IMG/VR virus record: IMGVR_UViG_3300020183_003148
Location: 1-40,322 of that record
Length of the DNA stretch: 40,322 bases
DNA from: a virus
Direction: 5' to 3' (one strand)
Position numbers and translations under genes: made by a program. The notes beneath the pieces were generated by a model. That model was not told the DNA's origin, did not search any database, and saw only the letters and a program-made list of their open reading frames with translations. Below, in pieces: positions 14,215 through 23,124 of this stretch (position 1 is the first letter of the stretch; each line of letters starts with the position of its first letter).

Positions 14215-15567
14215 TTACATTAAATTCGCAATCTTAAATGCACGATAGTACACGTTTGCTAGGTTGGTTAGAGCACCAGCGCCTTGTGTAGTACCTTCAG
14301 CAAATGGGTTGGCAACTAGACCGTAACGAGTCTTGAAACCAATCTTTGGCTGGAAGGTGCCTGTATCAACTGCACGAACCATCTGTAGAGGTACATATGG
14401 GCAGTAGAAGATACCAGCGTCATAAGCGTTAGAACCCTTATAACCAACAACCGCGAACTCAGATGTGGAACCAGCTGGGAAGTATGGATCAATATAGACC
14501 TTGATACGACCAAACATTGTACCAGCAAATGTGTTGCCTGTGTCGTCAACTGTTAGGCTGACTTGAGTTTGAAGCGCCGAATTGTAGTCGAGAAGACCAG
14601 CCATCGCAAGAGCAGAAGCAACATCCGAAGAGCATAAAAGGATGTTGCCCTTGCCTCTACGAGTTTGCTTGGCGATAGTATTCGCTTCGCGCTCAATTTG
14701 GAAAGCAAGACCCTTAACTTTTTCAACCATCCAACGACCGTTAGAGTCTGTGTCTAGGTTGAATGTACCGGCTGTTGTTGTACCAACTTGTGCGCCTGTC
14801 TTAGCAACAGCGTAAACTGTGCGAACGACTTCACGGTTGATTTCAGCAAGAATTTCAGACGAGAGAATGTTTGCCAACTCTGTCTCAGCGTCAAGACCAT
14901 GAACTGCCTTCAAGTCTTGTGCAAGTTCAAGAGAGTATTCTGCCTTTAGAGCACGAGTCTTGGCAGTAACAGTGACCTTCTCAATAGAGAATGCCATCTC
15001 TTGGAAAGTGTTAGCAGCTGCGCCATCACCAAGTGCTTCAGCACGAGCTGTAGACATAGCAGCAACACCAGCACCGTTAGCAACAAATGTGTTAGCAGCA
15101 GCAGCACCAACAGCAAGAGTTGTTTGAGCAGTACCTAAACCAGAGAAACCTGTGTTGGCCTCATCGTAGAAAGCTTCTGTGCCACTTTGCGAGCTAAAGC
15201 GCGAGCGCATGGCAAAAATAAGGCCTGTAGGACCAGTCATTGGCTGAACACCGCAAATATCATAAGCGATGAGGTTAGGCAATGAACGGCGAACCAACGA
15301 AATAAGAATTGGATCAAAACCTGCAACAGGACCAGCAGCAGCTGCACCACCAGAGAAACCGGTAGCACCAGCAGAACCTAAACCAGCAGAAGCTGACATT
15401 GTTGGAACAGCTTCGTTAAGAATAGAACCAGCCTTCATCATTTCTTGAGCTTGATTCTCAAGAATAACGGCAGTAACAGCCTTACGATATGGGTCTTTAA
15501 TTGGTGCAAGATCAGGATGATCTAGAACACCTGCCCATTTTGTTTGTAGTTGTTCGGAAAGATACAT
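14215..15567 (-). CDS. 23: Major capsid protein gp23
   Basis: HK97-fold major head protein, 450 residues before maturation. The N-terminal 52 residues are the delta-domain, with a prohead protease site LNE|A at 50-53 (T4 consensus L/I-x-E before A/G), leaving a product of about 398 residues. An Ala/Gly-rich stretch (60-80) precedes FDPILISLVRRSLPN, a block conserved in T4-like gp23, and the C-terminal end has the VYYRAFKIANLM motif. AAGGAGA lies 9 bases before the ATG and a late-type CTAAATTA element 22 bases upstream. A strong terminator follows, suiting the high copy number needed. Confidence 0.97.
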   Translation of the reverse strand: MYLSEQLQTKWAGVLDHPDLAPIKDPYRKAVTAVILENQAQEMMKAGSILNEAVPTMSASAGLGSAGATGFSGGAAAAGPVAGFDPILISLVRRSLPNLIAYDICGVQPMTGPTGLIFAMRSRFSSQSGTEAFYDEANTGFSGLGTAQTTLAVGAAAANTFVANGAGVAAMSTARAEALGDGAAANTFQEMAFSIEKVTVTAKTRALKAEYSLELAQDLKAVHGLDAETELANILSSEILAEINREVVRTVYAVAKTGAQVGTTTAGTFNLDTDSNGRWMVEKVKGLAFQIEREANTIAKQTRRGKGNILLCSSDVASALAMAGLLDYNSALQTQVSLTVDDTGNTFAGTMFGRIKVYIDPYFPAGSTSEFAVVGYKGSNAYDAGIFYCPYVPLQMVRAVDTGTFQPKIGFKTRYGLVANPFAEGTTQGAGALTNLANVYYRAFKIANLM

Positions 15568-15586
15568 TAGAAAATCTCCTTAATTA

Positions 15587-16648
15587 TTATAATTTAGTTT
15601 TGGAAATAGCTTGTGAGACCGCAGCAACGAATGGGTCTGTGATGACCTTCTTTTCATCGGCGTCTTCTACTTGTTCATGCAATTGTGCTACATCTGCTTT
15701 TTTAACACCAGATGGAAAGTAGTTCTCACGAATTGTTTCAAGTTTTTCTTTGTATTCTTCCTCTGTGGAAAAATCTACACTCTCTGCGAGCGACTTAATT
15801 TTTTCAACTTGAGTAGCGGTGAGACCCTCGCAAACAGCATGGGTAACTTCTAATTTGCGTGATTCGGTCAAAGACTTTTTGAGTTCGACACCACGCTCAA
15901 TTTCTTCATTGAGTTTGCCTTCAAGTTCTTCAACCTTAGTGGCAAGTTCATCAACGAGGTCAACTTTTTCGGTTGGAACATCAATATAATGTTCTGCGAA
16001 TAGATTACGAAGACCTGCAATGAATTCTTCTGTCAATTCGGCGCGAAGACCGGATTCGATAGCAATTTCATTCTGTTCAATCCATTGTTCAACAACATAA
16101 GAAAGGTAATCATCTACCTTTTCTGTCAGGTCTTTCTTAATATCTTCAACAGCTTCTTCGAGCATTGAAGCATATTGACCTTCTAAGTCTTCTTGAATTT
16201 GTGCAATGCGATCCATTACACGAGCTTCAAAAATTGTAGCAGCTTTGGACTTGAAATCTTCAGAAATAGTAGAGTCATCACCAAACATAGCGTCAACATC
16301 TTCTTTCATCTTTTTCTTCATTTTGTCCATATGTGCCATATGCGATTTTTCATCAAGAAGTTCTTCTTCAGAAACTTCAGCATCTTCTTTACTCATATGA
16401 AGTTGAGTGTCTGGTGAAGCGGCTGATGGCTTTGTAGAAATAGAAGCTTTATTTTTGGCAGAATTGTCTGGTGCTTTGGCGCCGGCATGAATCTTATGTG
16501 AATCGTCCATTGGCTTACCATTTTCAGGTGTCGGCCCGCCTAAGTCTTCAACTTCGCCTTCTAATTTTTGTACTGGCGCAGCAGAAGCTTTTGCCTTGCT
16601 GGCTGCAAGAATGTCGGCTGCTGCTTCCATTAATTTATTTGATGCCAT
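15587..16648 (-). CDS. 22: Prohead scaffold / core protein gp22
   Basis: A 353-residue, highly charged and mostly helical scaffold protein that shapes the prohead and is then cut up by gp21. Residues 25-110 are a low-complexity Ala/Lys/Asp linker; about 130-290 is coiled coil (VEELEGKLNEEIERG and neighbours). A terminal segment FPSGVKKADVAQLHE and SQAISKTKL end is typical of this family in T4-like marine phages. It lies between gp21 and gp23 and has its own exact TATAAATA late promoter. Confidence 0.9.
   Translation of the reverse strand: MASNKLMEAAADILAASKAKASAAPVQKLEGEVEDLGGPTPENGKPMDDSHKIHAGAKAPDNSAKNKASISTKPSAASPDTQLHMSKEDAEVSEEELLDEKSHMAHMDKMKKKMKEDVDAMFGDDSTISEDFKSKAATIFEARVMDRIAQIQEDLEGQYASMLEEAVEDIKKDLTEKVDDYLSYVVEQWIEQNEIAIESGLRAELTEEFIAGLRNLFAEHYIDVPTEKVDLVDELATKVEELEGKLNEEIERGVELKKSLTESRKLEVTHAVCEGLTATQVEKIKSLAESVDFSTEEEYKEKLETIRENYFPSGVKKADVAQLHEQVEDADEKKVITDPFVAAVSQAISKTKL
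15590..15597 (-). promoter_or_regulatory. Late-type promoter element for gp23
   Basis: CTAAATTA on the minus strand, 22 bases before the gp23 ATG, the same distance as the other late elements. It overlaps the end of gp22. Weaker match than the TATAAATA sites. Confidence 0.45.
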
Positions 16649-16670
16649 TAGGAATCTCCTTGTGATTTTC

Positions 16671-16678
16671 TATTTATA
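16671..16678 (-). promoter_or_regulatory. Late promoter (TATAAATA) for gp22
   Basis: Exact T4 late -10 sequence TATAAATA on the minus strand, 22 bases before the gp22 ATG, with AGGAGA between. Expected to be used by gp55-programmed RNA polymerase. Confidence 0.8.
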
Positions 16679-16682
16679 AAAA

Positions 16683-17333
16683 TTAAAGTTTTCGTAAGAA
16701 ATTTTCAAATAACTTAAGCGCAACTTCTTCAATTTCTTTTGGATTTGCTTGTTTAATTTGATTTTTTGCATAATCAAAATCCGCCTCTACAAATTTACCA
16801 TCAACAAACATCCATTCTTTATTTTCCATAATACCTTGTACAAAGGCACCAGGCGCAGAGGGATCTGCAACAATATCAGCAGCAGTTGCTAATTTTAAAT
16901 CATCTTGCACTAAGTTATAACCTTCTTTTGTTTGAATAACAGAACCTAAAGCTCTAGAAGAAACACCTAAACTTACGTCATTTTCAATAAGATTTTTTGC
17001 AATTGAACCATAAGGTGTTTCAAGAATTAGTGCTTTACCGTAAAAAGTATTACCATCTTCTTTTAAAGATATAATCTTATGAGACACTCTTTCAAGATTA
17101 AGTGTTGGAGTGTCTGGATGTCCTAATTCACCAAGAGCACGATTTGTGTTAATGTATTCTTCATTATAACGATCAACTTCTCGGCGAAGCGTGTCCATTT
17201 TATACATTCTGTTGTTGCGATTTACTGTGTCGCCAACAAGAAATGTACCTTCAATATAAAGATTTTTCTTACCGTTTTCTGAAATTTCAGTAAGGTATTT
17301 TACCTTCTCTATTGATTCTCTAATTAATTTCAT
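16683..17333 (-). CDS. 21: Prohead core protein protease gp21
   Basis: Serine protease that matures the prohead by cutting gp22, gp23, gp67, gp68 and itself. The 216-residue protein has the catalytic His in LGHPD (71-74 region), the catalytic Ser in GVSSRALG (123-130), and the N-terminal strand LYIEGTFLVGD. Length matches T4 gp21 (212 aa). The ATG overlaps the stop of the gene upstream (ATGA). Confidence 0.95.
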   Translation of the reverse strand: MKLIRESIEKVKYLTEISENGKKNLYIEGTFLVGDTVNRNNRMYKMDTLRREVDRYNEEYINTNRALGELGHPDTPTLNLERVSHKIISLKEDGNTFYGKALILETPYGSIAKNLIENDVSLGVSSRALGSVIQTKEGYNLVQDDLKLATAADIVADPSAPGAFVQGIMENKEWMFVDGKFVEADFDYAKNQIKQANPKEIEEVALKLFENFLRKL

Positions 17334-17710
17334 ATTACTGCTCCAGTATCTGGATCAATCGTGTATGTTGCTGTTTTACTTACTGTAACAACAAGTGTGC
17401 CGTCTGTGCCTGAATTTGTAAAATATAAATTGGCACCAGTGTTTGCGCCTGCAATTGATACGTCATAATGTGCAAAAGGAACATCATTTTGACCAAATAA
17501 AGCGAGAACTGGTTCACCAGTGGCATCATTGCCACGATAAACAATCCATTTACCATCAGTAGATGTTGTTATGTGTGAAATTTCAGCTGCGGCAACTAAC
17601 TCTGTTGTTGTATTGGTTGACAACTGATTTAGATTAATCCGAGTAGCTGTGTTACCTGTAATTCGAATTACAGATTTGGATCTTTTAGAATTTGTAATTG
17701 TTGTTGGCAT
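17330..17710 (-). CDS. Virion-associated hypothetical protein
   Basis: A 126-residue protein without a family I recognise. It is rich in Thr, Asn and Ala with alternating strands (KWIVYRG, ANLYFTN, GTLVVTV), and so probably an all-beta, decoration-like protein. It sits inside the prohead operon between the gp68-like gene and the protease gp21, one base after the gp68-like stop and overlapping the gp21 start by 4 bases. A head decoration or vertex protein is the best guess from position. Confidence 0.6.
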   Translation of the reverse strand: MPTTITNSKRSKSVIRITGNTATRINLNQLSTNTTTELVAAAEISHITTSTDGKWIVYRGNDATGEPVLALFGQNDVPFAHYDVSIAGANTGANLYFTNSGTDGTLVVTVSKTATYTIDPDTGAVI

Positions 17711-17711
17711 T

Positions 17712-18149
17712 TTATCTTAATCCCATTGCTGATCTTCTACGCAAAGACATTTTTCTTTTGATTAATGTTCTACGTAATTTAGCGCGTCTTGTTGTTTTCC
17801 ATGATTGCTTTAATTTTCTTGCTTTACGGAGTCTTTCAGCTGCAGGTATTCTTTTAAGTGTGCTGCCGGCGACTCTATAACCTTTAATACCAGAACGTCT
17901 AACATTTTTTTGTACTACAATTTTACCTTTTTTATTTCGGCGTATTCTGCGCCGAATTTTTTGTATTCTGCCCATACGAATAATATTAGGATTTCTCCTA
18001 ACCGCTTCATCATATACTTCAAATGTTTCTGATGAAACTATTTTTTTAACTTCTCCTAAACGAAGAGCAGCAATTTCATTAAGGCGATTGAATAGGTTTT
18101 GTTTTGCCTCAATAAAATTACCCTCTATGATTTGATTTATGAAACTCAT
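17712..18149 (-). CDS. 68: Prohead core protein, gp68-like
   Basis: A 145-residue protein close to T4 gp68 in length (141 aa) and place. The N-terminal 50 residues are helical and mixed in charge (FIEAKQNLFNRLNEI); the rest is extremely basic with runs such as RRRIRRNKKGK and KLRRTLIKRK. This suits a scaffold component that contacts acidic core proteins or DNA. It starts within the stop of the upstream gene (ATGA). Named from composition, length and position, not from a strong sequence match. Confidence 0.65.
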   Translation of the reverse strand: MSFINQIIEGNFIEAKQNLFNRLNEIAALRLGEVKKIVSSETFEVYDEAVRRNPNIIRMGRIQKIRRRIRRNKKGKIVVQKNVRRSGIKGYRVAGSTLKRIPAAERLRKARKLKQSWKTTRRAKLRRTLIKRKMSLRRRSAMGLR

Positions 18150-18937
18150 TTTACTTTAGAAAAAGCGAAACTTGCTACTTTATTAAAGTGTTCTGGAGAC
18201 TTATGAATCATATCAGATATTTTTTTCTTATTTTCATCATTTAAAGCTTTGTGCAGTTGTGTTACTGCTGATGCTGTAAAATGATCTACACTTTTTGTTT
18301 GACCATTACCAAATTTAATTTTTTGTGCTTGTTTGCCATCAACAATTTTGTGAAGTTGATCCATAACAGCTTCTTCTAACTCAACTTCTTCCGCTTGCAC
18401 TATGCCCATTTTGTCGTCTTCAGTAGAATAAGGCACTGAAAAATACTTATTAAGTTTATCACTATAATATAAAGCAATTCTTGTTGAATCAGGATAAAGA
18501 CGAATTGCTTTACGTTTTAAAACAAGAACAAATGGTGGATCAAACTTTGTTAGTTGTTCTTTTAATTCATCTTTTTCTTTTGGTTCTTCTCTTGAAAGAA
18601 CTACACGATGCGCTCTATATTTTTTACCAGTTTCTGGTGAAACTTTATAATCTGAAGAATCAACAACTCCTTCATTAACCGAACGACGAGCTTGCGAAAA
18701 AATTTGTTTATTTGTTGTAAGCAAGTCTACCATTTTATTAAATAAGTTTTGTAGAATCATTCTATCGGCATTATTAAATACAGGTTTATCTTCTTGCATT
18801 TTATCAAGAATTTTATGTATTCTTTGTAACTGTGCCTTATTGGCCAAACCAGCACGAACAAGAGCATCAAACTTAGAATAGTCTGTTTTATCTTCTTCTA
18901 AAATTGGTTCTTGCCTAAATTCTACTAAACTTTTCAT
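18146..18937 (-). CDS. Conserved head-module hypothetical protein
   Basis: A 263-residue soluble protein I cannot assign. The N-terminal half is helical (AQLQRIHKILDKM, ILQNLFNKMVDLL). The middle, KYRAHRVVLS to SVPYSTE, contains beta strands. The C-terminal 75 residues have the pattern KIKFGNG.....DHFTASAV..LHKALNDENKKK, seen in T4-like phage core proteins. It lies between gp67 and gp68, coupled to both by 4-base overlaps, so a prohead core or internal head role is likely. Confidence 0.6.
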   Translation of the reverse strand: MKSLVEFRQEPILEEDKTDYSKFDALVRAGLANKAQLQRIHKILDKMQEDKPVFNNADRMILQNLFNKMVDLLTTNKQIFSQARRSVNEGVVDSSDYKVSPETGKKYRAHRVVLSREEPKEKDELKEQLTKFDPPFVLVLKRKAIRLYPDSTRIALYYSDKLNKYFSVPYSTEDDKMGIVQAEEVELEEAVMDQLHKIVDGKQAQKIKFGNGQTKSVDHFTASAVTQLHKALNDENKKKISDMIHKSPEHFNKVASFAFSKVK

Positions 18938-19131
18938 TCTGTTTCTTGAACTTCTACTGTTTCTTCAGCTTCAGAATTTTCTTGTTTTTCACCAAAAATA
19001 TTAGAAGCCATTTGTTTCTTGTACTCGTCAAGTGCTTCAAAAGCCTTATTTGAAATTAAATTTTCTAAAGTTTCTTTTGCAGCAGCACTTTCACCCGCAA
19101 CAAGTTGGTCGATAAATTGTCTTGTGTCCAT
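18934..19131 (-). CDS. 67: Prohead core protein, gp67-like
   Basis: A 65-residue acidic protein directly after the portal gene, where T4 has gp67. It starts with a helix (RQFIDQLVAGESAAAKETL) and ends in a very acidic tail (EAEETVEVQETE). Gp67 is cut into internal peptides during head maturation. AAAGG lies 6 bases upstream and a TATAAATA late promoter 21 bases upstream. Assigned by size, charge and position. Confidence 0.7.
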   Translation of the reverse strand: MDTRQFIDQLVAGESAAAKETLENLISNKAFEALDEYKKQMASNIFGEKQENSEAEETVEVQETE

Positions 19132-19147
19132 ATTACGCCTTTATTAA

Positions 19148-20779
19148 TTATCTATTTATACCGACTGAATATTTTTCTACTTCGGAGTCTAATTGAGGTG
19201 TTGTTGATTCCGTTGGCACTCTATCTATTGTATTGTCTACATTTTCAACACTTGTATTTTGTTGATCATTTGCAGTTGTATTAAGAGTGCCATCTTCTTC
19301 CATTTCTTCACTCATTTGTTCAATTTCTTCATCAGTCATACGAAGAATATTTTTCTTTGCCCATGTTTGTGAAAAATATTTGCCAATATATGGATCTAAA
19401 AGTTGAAGCGTAGTAACTCTTTCACGAATTAATTCTGCCTCACGAAGTTCTGTAAAATTGTTATCTTTCTTGTAATCGTAATAAATGTCTTCTTTAAAAT
19501 CATCCCATTCTTCTTGTGTACAAATACCTTTAAGCGTAAGTTGCACTTTAAGTGCTTGATCAAAAATTTGAGAGAACTTATTACGAAGGCGAATAACAAA
19601 CTTAGCAAACTTTAATTCATCACGAGTAATTTCAGCAGAGCGGCCAAGAGATGCTAGACCACCGCCACCTTGAGAATCCATACGAGAATATGGAACATTT
19701 AATGACTGTAGAAGTTTTTTGCGAAAGTAATCAACATCTTCAATTTGACCAAGATTTTGACCAGCTGGTAATGTGGTAATTTCTGTGCCTTTGCCGCCTT
19801 CACGCCGTGGTAACCAAAAGTCTTCAAGCATCGACATATGCTTGCGATCATCACGCATTTCGCCAGTATTTGCATCATAAACCATTTTGTTACGGTATCT
19901 GACCATAATATCACGAAGATATTGTTCGGCTTTACCTTTTGGCAAATTACCAACATCAATGTAAAATACACGGCGTTCTGGTGCTCTTGATAAACGGTAA
20001 ATAACAACTGCGTCTTCAATCATACGCAATTGATTTAATGGTTTGATTGCTTTGTGTAGATACGAAATAACAAATGTATTTTTGGCATCCATCAAACCAG
20101 AGTTCACATTAATTACAGAATCTGGCGCAATACGAAGACCTGCATTTACGCCTGCGGTATATGTTTGTGTTGTGGTTCCACGATCATTATATACATAATA
20201 CTCGGCGATTGATTTAATCACCATAGCACCAGTTTTAATGTCTTTATCTTTTGCTACTTCACGCACCTTACGAATTTTGCGTGGATCAATATAGCGAAGT
20301 TCTTGTATGCCTTCTTTTGGATTACTATCGTTTACTATAATGTGAAAGTAAATTCTACCATCAATATACCAACGCTTGAACAAATCATCAGCAAGATTTG
20401 AAAAGTTCAACATTCTTTGAACGTTGTTAAACTCTTCAATAATTTTCTTTTTAATTGTTTCCGGTTGTTTTAGTTTATCTAAATTAATAGAAATAACATC
20501 GCCGCTACCATCATGTGTAATTGACTCATTAACAATATCATCAATTGCTTGTTCTAGTTCTGGATGATTTGACATTTCTCTATAACGAGTAATAAGTTCT
20601 AATTCATTGCGAACAGAACCTTCTAAGTCAACATAAGTGCCGTAATAGGCATTTTGTGTGATGGTAACAGCACCATCATCTAATGCGGGTGTTGGTAGTG
20701 CAAATGAGCGTTGCTCAGGTTTTTCGACCTGAGCAACATCTTTTTTACCAATTGTAAAACCAAAAAGGTTTATTGCCAT
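19148..20779 (-). CDS. 20: Portal vertex protein gp20
   Basis: Dodecameric portal through which DNA is packaged and ejected. The 543-residue protein shows gp20 landmarks: SVRNELELITRYREMSNHPE (about 55-74) followed by EQAIDDIVNES, the WYIDGRIYFHIIV strand (about 140-152), the IYRLSRAPERRVFYIDVGNLP block (about 258-278), and the EDFWLPRREGGKGTEI tunnel-region sequence (about 315-330). The end is a disordered Thr/Asn/Glu-rich tail. GGAAA precedes the ATG and a strong terminator separates it from gp19. Confidence 0.97.
   Translation of the reverse strand: MAINLFGFTIGKKDVAQVEKPEQRSFALPTPALDDGAVTITQNAYYGTYVDLEGSVRNELELITRYREMSNHPELEQAIDDIVNESITHDGSGDVISINLDKLKQPETIKKKIIEEFNNVQRMLNFSNLADDLFKRWYIDGRIYFHIIVNDSNPKEGIQELRYIDPRKIRKVREVAKDKDIKTGAMVIKSIAEYYVYNDRGTTTQTYTAGVNAGLRIAPDSVINVNSGLMDAKNTFVISYLHKAIKPLNQLRMIEDAVVIYRLSRAPERRVFYIDVGNLPKGKAEQYLRDIMVRYRNKMVYDANTGEMRDDRKHMSMLEDFWLPRREGGKGTEITTLPAGQNLGQIEDVDYFRKKLLQSLNVPYSRMDSQGGGGLASLGRSAEITRDELKFAKFVIRLRNKFSQIFDQALKVQLTLKGICTQEEWDDFKEDIYYDYKKDNNFTELREAELIRERVTTLQLLDPYIGKYFSQTWAKKNILRMTDEEIEQMSEEMEEDGTLNTTANDQQNTSVENVDNTIDRVPTESTTPQLDSEVEKYSVGINR
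19153..19160 (-). promoter_or_regulatory. Late promoter (TATAAATA) for the gp67-gp21 operon
   Basis: Exact TATAAATA on the minus strand, 21 bases before the gp67-like ATG and overlapping the 3' end of gp20. It would drive the coupled run gp67-like, hypothetical, gp68-like, hypothetical, gp21. Confidence 0.78.
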
Positions 20780-20799
20780 TTATTTTCCATTCTAAAGAA

Positions 20800-20827
20800 A
20801 AGAGAAAAGGCCGAAGCCTTTCCTCTT
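20800..20827 (-). terminator. Strong intrinsic terminator after gp19
   Basis: On the minus strand a 12-bp stem (AAGAG-G-AAAGGC with GCCTTT-T-CTCTT, one G-U pair) is closed by a UUCG tetraloop and followed by TTCTTT. The stem overlaps the gp19 stop codon. It separates the abundant tube gene from the low-copy portal gene. Confidence 0.9.
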
Positions 20828-21371
20828 AAAACACTTGATCGGCTATTGCTTCCCACCATTGATAGGTGAGTGTTACTGAAAACTCCTCAATAGTGTCATT
20901 TGAACCCCAATCAACATCAATTGGTGTAATGTCAGTTGGAAAAAGGCCAATAAACTTACATATTTTAAGTCTTCTGCCATCTTTACCATATTGAAAAACT
21001 TCTGCATCTTGTGTGTAACCTGTTGGTGTCAAAGCAGCTGCATTGCGAAGATTGGTACGATGTGTATTAATACCATTCATCCAACGCTCAAAAGCATTTC
21101 TTACTGCAAAGTCTTCATCGTTGATCACTGTAATTGTCCAATCAGCAAAAGTTCTATTGCCTGCAAATTTCAACTCACGGCCAAAATACTGAACAGGCAC
21201 AACACCAACAGTAGAGCCCGGAAGTTGTGCTGTTTTACACATAAATGTTGTTTTTGATTGTGCATCTCCTGGTAATGAGTAACCAGGAAATGGTATAGAT
21301 ACTTCAAATAAATTGGGACGAGCACCGTCTCCAACCATTTGTGATCTAAACTGAGTTACGTTAAATGCCAT
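20826..21371 (-). CDS. 19: Tail tube protein gp19
   Basis: Monomer of the inner tail tube. The 181-residue protein follows the family order: PNLFEVSIPFPG (about 19-30), CKTAQLPGSTVGVVPVQYFGRELKFAG (45-71), FADWTITVINDED (74-86), a FERWMNGIN helix (92-100), and YQWWEAI near the end. Length is close to T4 gp19 (163 aa). GGAG precedes the ATG, and a CTAAATAG late element is 21 bases upstream. Confidence 0.93.
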   Translation of the reverse strand: MAFNVTQFRSQMVGDGARPNLFEVSIPFPGYSLPGDAQSKTTFMCKTAQLPGSTVGVVPVQYFGRELKFAGNRTFADWTITVINDEDFAVRNAFERWMNGINTHRTNLRNAAALTPTGYTQDAEVFQYGKDGRRLKICKFIGLFPTDITPIDVDWGSNDTIEEFSVTLTYQWWEAIADQVF

Positions 21372-21392
21372 GTTGTTTTTCTCCTGTTATCT

Positions 21393-21400
21393 CTATTTAG
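21393..21400 (-). promoter_or_regulatory. Late-type promoter element for gp19
   Basis: CTAAATAG on the minus strand, 21 bases before the gp19 ATG. It overlaps the end of gp18. The following terminator at 20800-20827 makes gp19 a single-gene unit. Confidence 0.55.
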
Positions 21401-23067
21401 ACTGCACGACCAACAATTTCTTCAAATGTCACACCACTTCTTACAGCAACAAAATTCAATTGAATAAAGTTAACTGAACGAGATGGTTTGATAAAAATGT
21501 CGCCAACAAATTCATTAGCATCAATTACTTGTTGAGTGTTATTTGTTTCGTCACAAACAACACGGAAGTCAGTAATGCCACGGCGACCTTGCACATCACG
21601 GAGAAATGGCTCAACTAAATTAACAAATTGTGCTCTTGTAAATTCGTCATTAAACTCAAATAAAGAAGAACGAGCAGCACGAGAAATTGATTTTTCAAGA
21701 ACGGTAAACAAACGACGGACATTAATACGATCAAATGCTGATGGGCGATCTAATAATGTTTTATCGCCAAATAACACTGTGCCTTCGCCTTGAAATGTCA
21801 CGACAGGATTTACGCCAGAATTATACAAAGAATCACGGTTTGCTTTAGTTGGATTCCAAGCAAGTTTAATAACATTACGAATTACACCACGACTTGTACC
21901 TGCTGGTGAGAACCAAGGATCACGTTCAAGATCCGTACGAGCGCAAAGACCTGCAATGTCGCCATTTAGTGGCACCCAACGATATACATCGTTGTATTTG
22001 TCATATTGATATTTCCAGCCAGAATCCATCACAGCATATGAAGATGATGGCAATGTATTACGGAAGGCAAGAATATCAGTTGTTTCTTGGCCTGAATTAT
22101 CAACACAATCTGCTTTTTCTGGCGATATAAACACCACACAATCTTTGCGTGTTTCTGCAAGAGTAATAGCATTTTCAACTGTTGCTTCAACTGCTGGGCC
22201 AGTGATAATAAGCGATACATCCTCAGAATCTGGATTAGCAACTTTGTTTAGAGCAGATTGAAGATTGCCTGCAGTTATAGAGCCGTTGGCGCCATTAGCA
22301 AGAGAGGAACTAATTCTTGTTGCTAGTAATGTGTACGATGAATTGACCGTACCCCAATTTGTTGAATCTGGATGTGATAACCACCAAATAAATTTCGATC
22401 TTTGTTCAATTACTTCTTTATAGAACAATGTTGAACCATCAAAACTTTTAGCATCAGGTGCCTTAGAGACAAATGCAAACTTTTCAAGAACTGTATTTGC
22501 TGTACCAGTAAATTTACCATCTTCGTCAACAATGATGATATGCAATTCATCATTAGCGTAAGCACCTCTAGAATTTAAAATATATGTCGAAGTATTTGGT
22601 GCTGATGTGAACGAACCCGAAAATGCCCAACCAGTGTATGTGTTAGAATCAGCAACTTCAACACGAAGTGAATTACCTAAATCGCCAGGGCATCTAGCAG
22701 CAAAACGACCAAATGTGTTTGCACCACCAGTGTGATTATCTAAGTAATCGTCTTCATTTTCAATTAAAACACCAGCACCAGCTGAAGTGGCATTTAATGT
22801 TGATGCCGAGTTAGCTGCGCGAACAACCCGAAGATTGTTTGAGTAAGCTAAAAAGTTTGCGGATGAGAACCAATGTTCATAGTTATTATTATCTGGTTTT
22901 CCAAATCTATCCGCCAATTGAACTTCATCTGAAATCGTTACGACCTCATTGACTGGACCCCAGGCAAAAATTCCGGCAAATGCGCCAATAGATGTGGCGA
23001 CTGAAGGCACAACGCTAGTCAGATCAACTTCTGATACGTTTACGCCAGGTGAAAGCTGAAACGCCAT
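21397..23067 (-). CDS. 18: Tail sheath protein gp18
   Basis: Contractile sheath subunit. The 556-residue protein starts with the sheath signature LSPGVNVSEVDLTSVVPSVA and has the C-terminal domain with INVRRLFTVLEKSISRAAR (about 448-466) and FEFNDEFTRAQF, ending RSGVTFEEIVG. A variable middle insertion covers about residues 100-250. GAGGAGA precedes the ATG. A late-type CTAAATAG element lies 44 bases upstream, with a GAATCAA/TTGATTC inverted repeat in between. Confidence 0.96.
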   Translation of the reverse strand: MAFQLSPGVNVSEVDLTSVVPSVATSIGAFAGIFAWGPVNEVVTISDEVQLADRFGKPDNNNYEHWFSSANFLAYSNNLRVVRAANSASTLNATSAGAGVLIENEDDYLDNHTGGANTFGRFAARCPGDLGNSLRVEVADSNTYTGWAFSGSFTSAPNTSTYILNSRGAYANDELHIIIVDEDGKFTGTANTVLEKFAFVSKAPDAKSFDGSTLFYKEVIEQRSKFIWWLSHPDSTNWGTVNSSYTLLATRISSSLANGANGSITAGNLQSALNKVANPDSEDVSLIITGPAVEATVENAITLAETRKDCVVFISPEKADCVDNSGQETTDILAFRNTLPSSSYAVMDSGWKYQYDKYNDVYRWVPLNGDIAGLCARTDLERDPWFSPAGTSRGVIRNVIKLAWNPTKANRDSLYNSGVNPVVTFQGEGTVLFGDKTLLDRPSAFDRINVRRLFTVLEKSISRAARSSLFEFNDEFTRAQFVNLVEPFLRDVQGRRGITDFRVVCDETNNTQQVIDANEFVGDIFIKPSRSVNFIQLNFVAVRSGVTFEEIVGRAV

Positions 23068-23111
23068 GGATTTCTCCTCTTGTTATAAGTATGAATCAAT
23101 TACTTGATTCT

Positions 23112-23119
23112 CTATTTAG
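23112..23119 (-). promoter_or_regulatory. Late-type promoter element for gp18
   Basis: CTAAATAG on the minus strand, 44 bases before the gp18 ATG, farther than the other late elements. A 7-bp inverted repeat (23093-23110) lies right after it and would be partly in the leader. Confidence 0.5.
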
Positions 23120-23124
23120 TATTT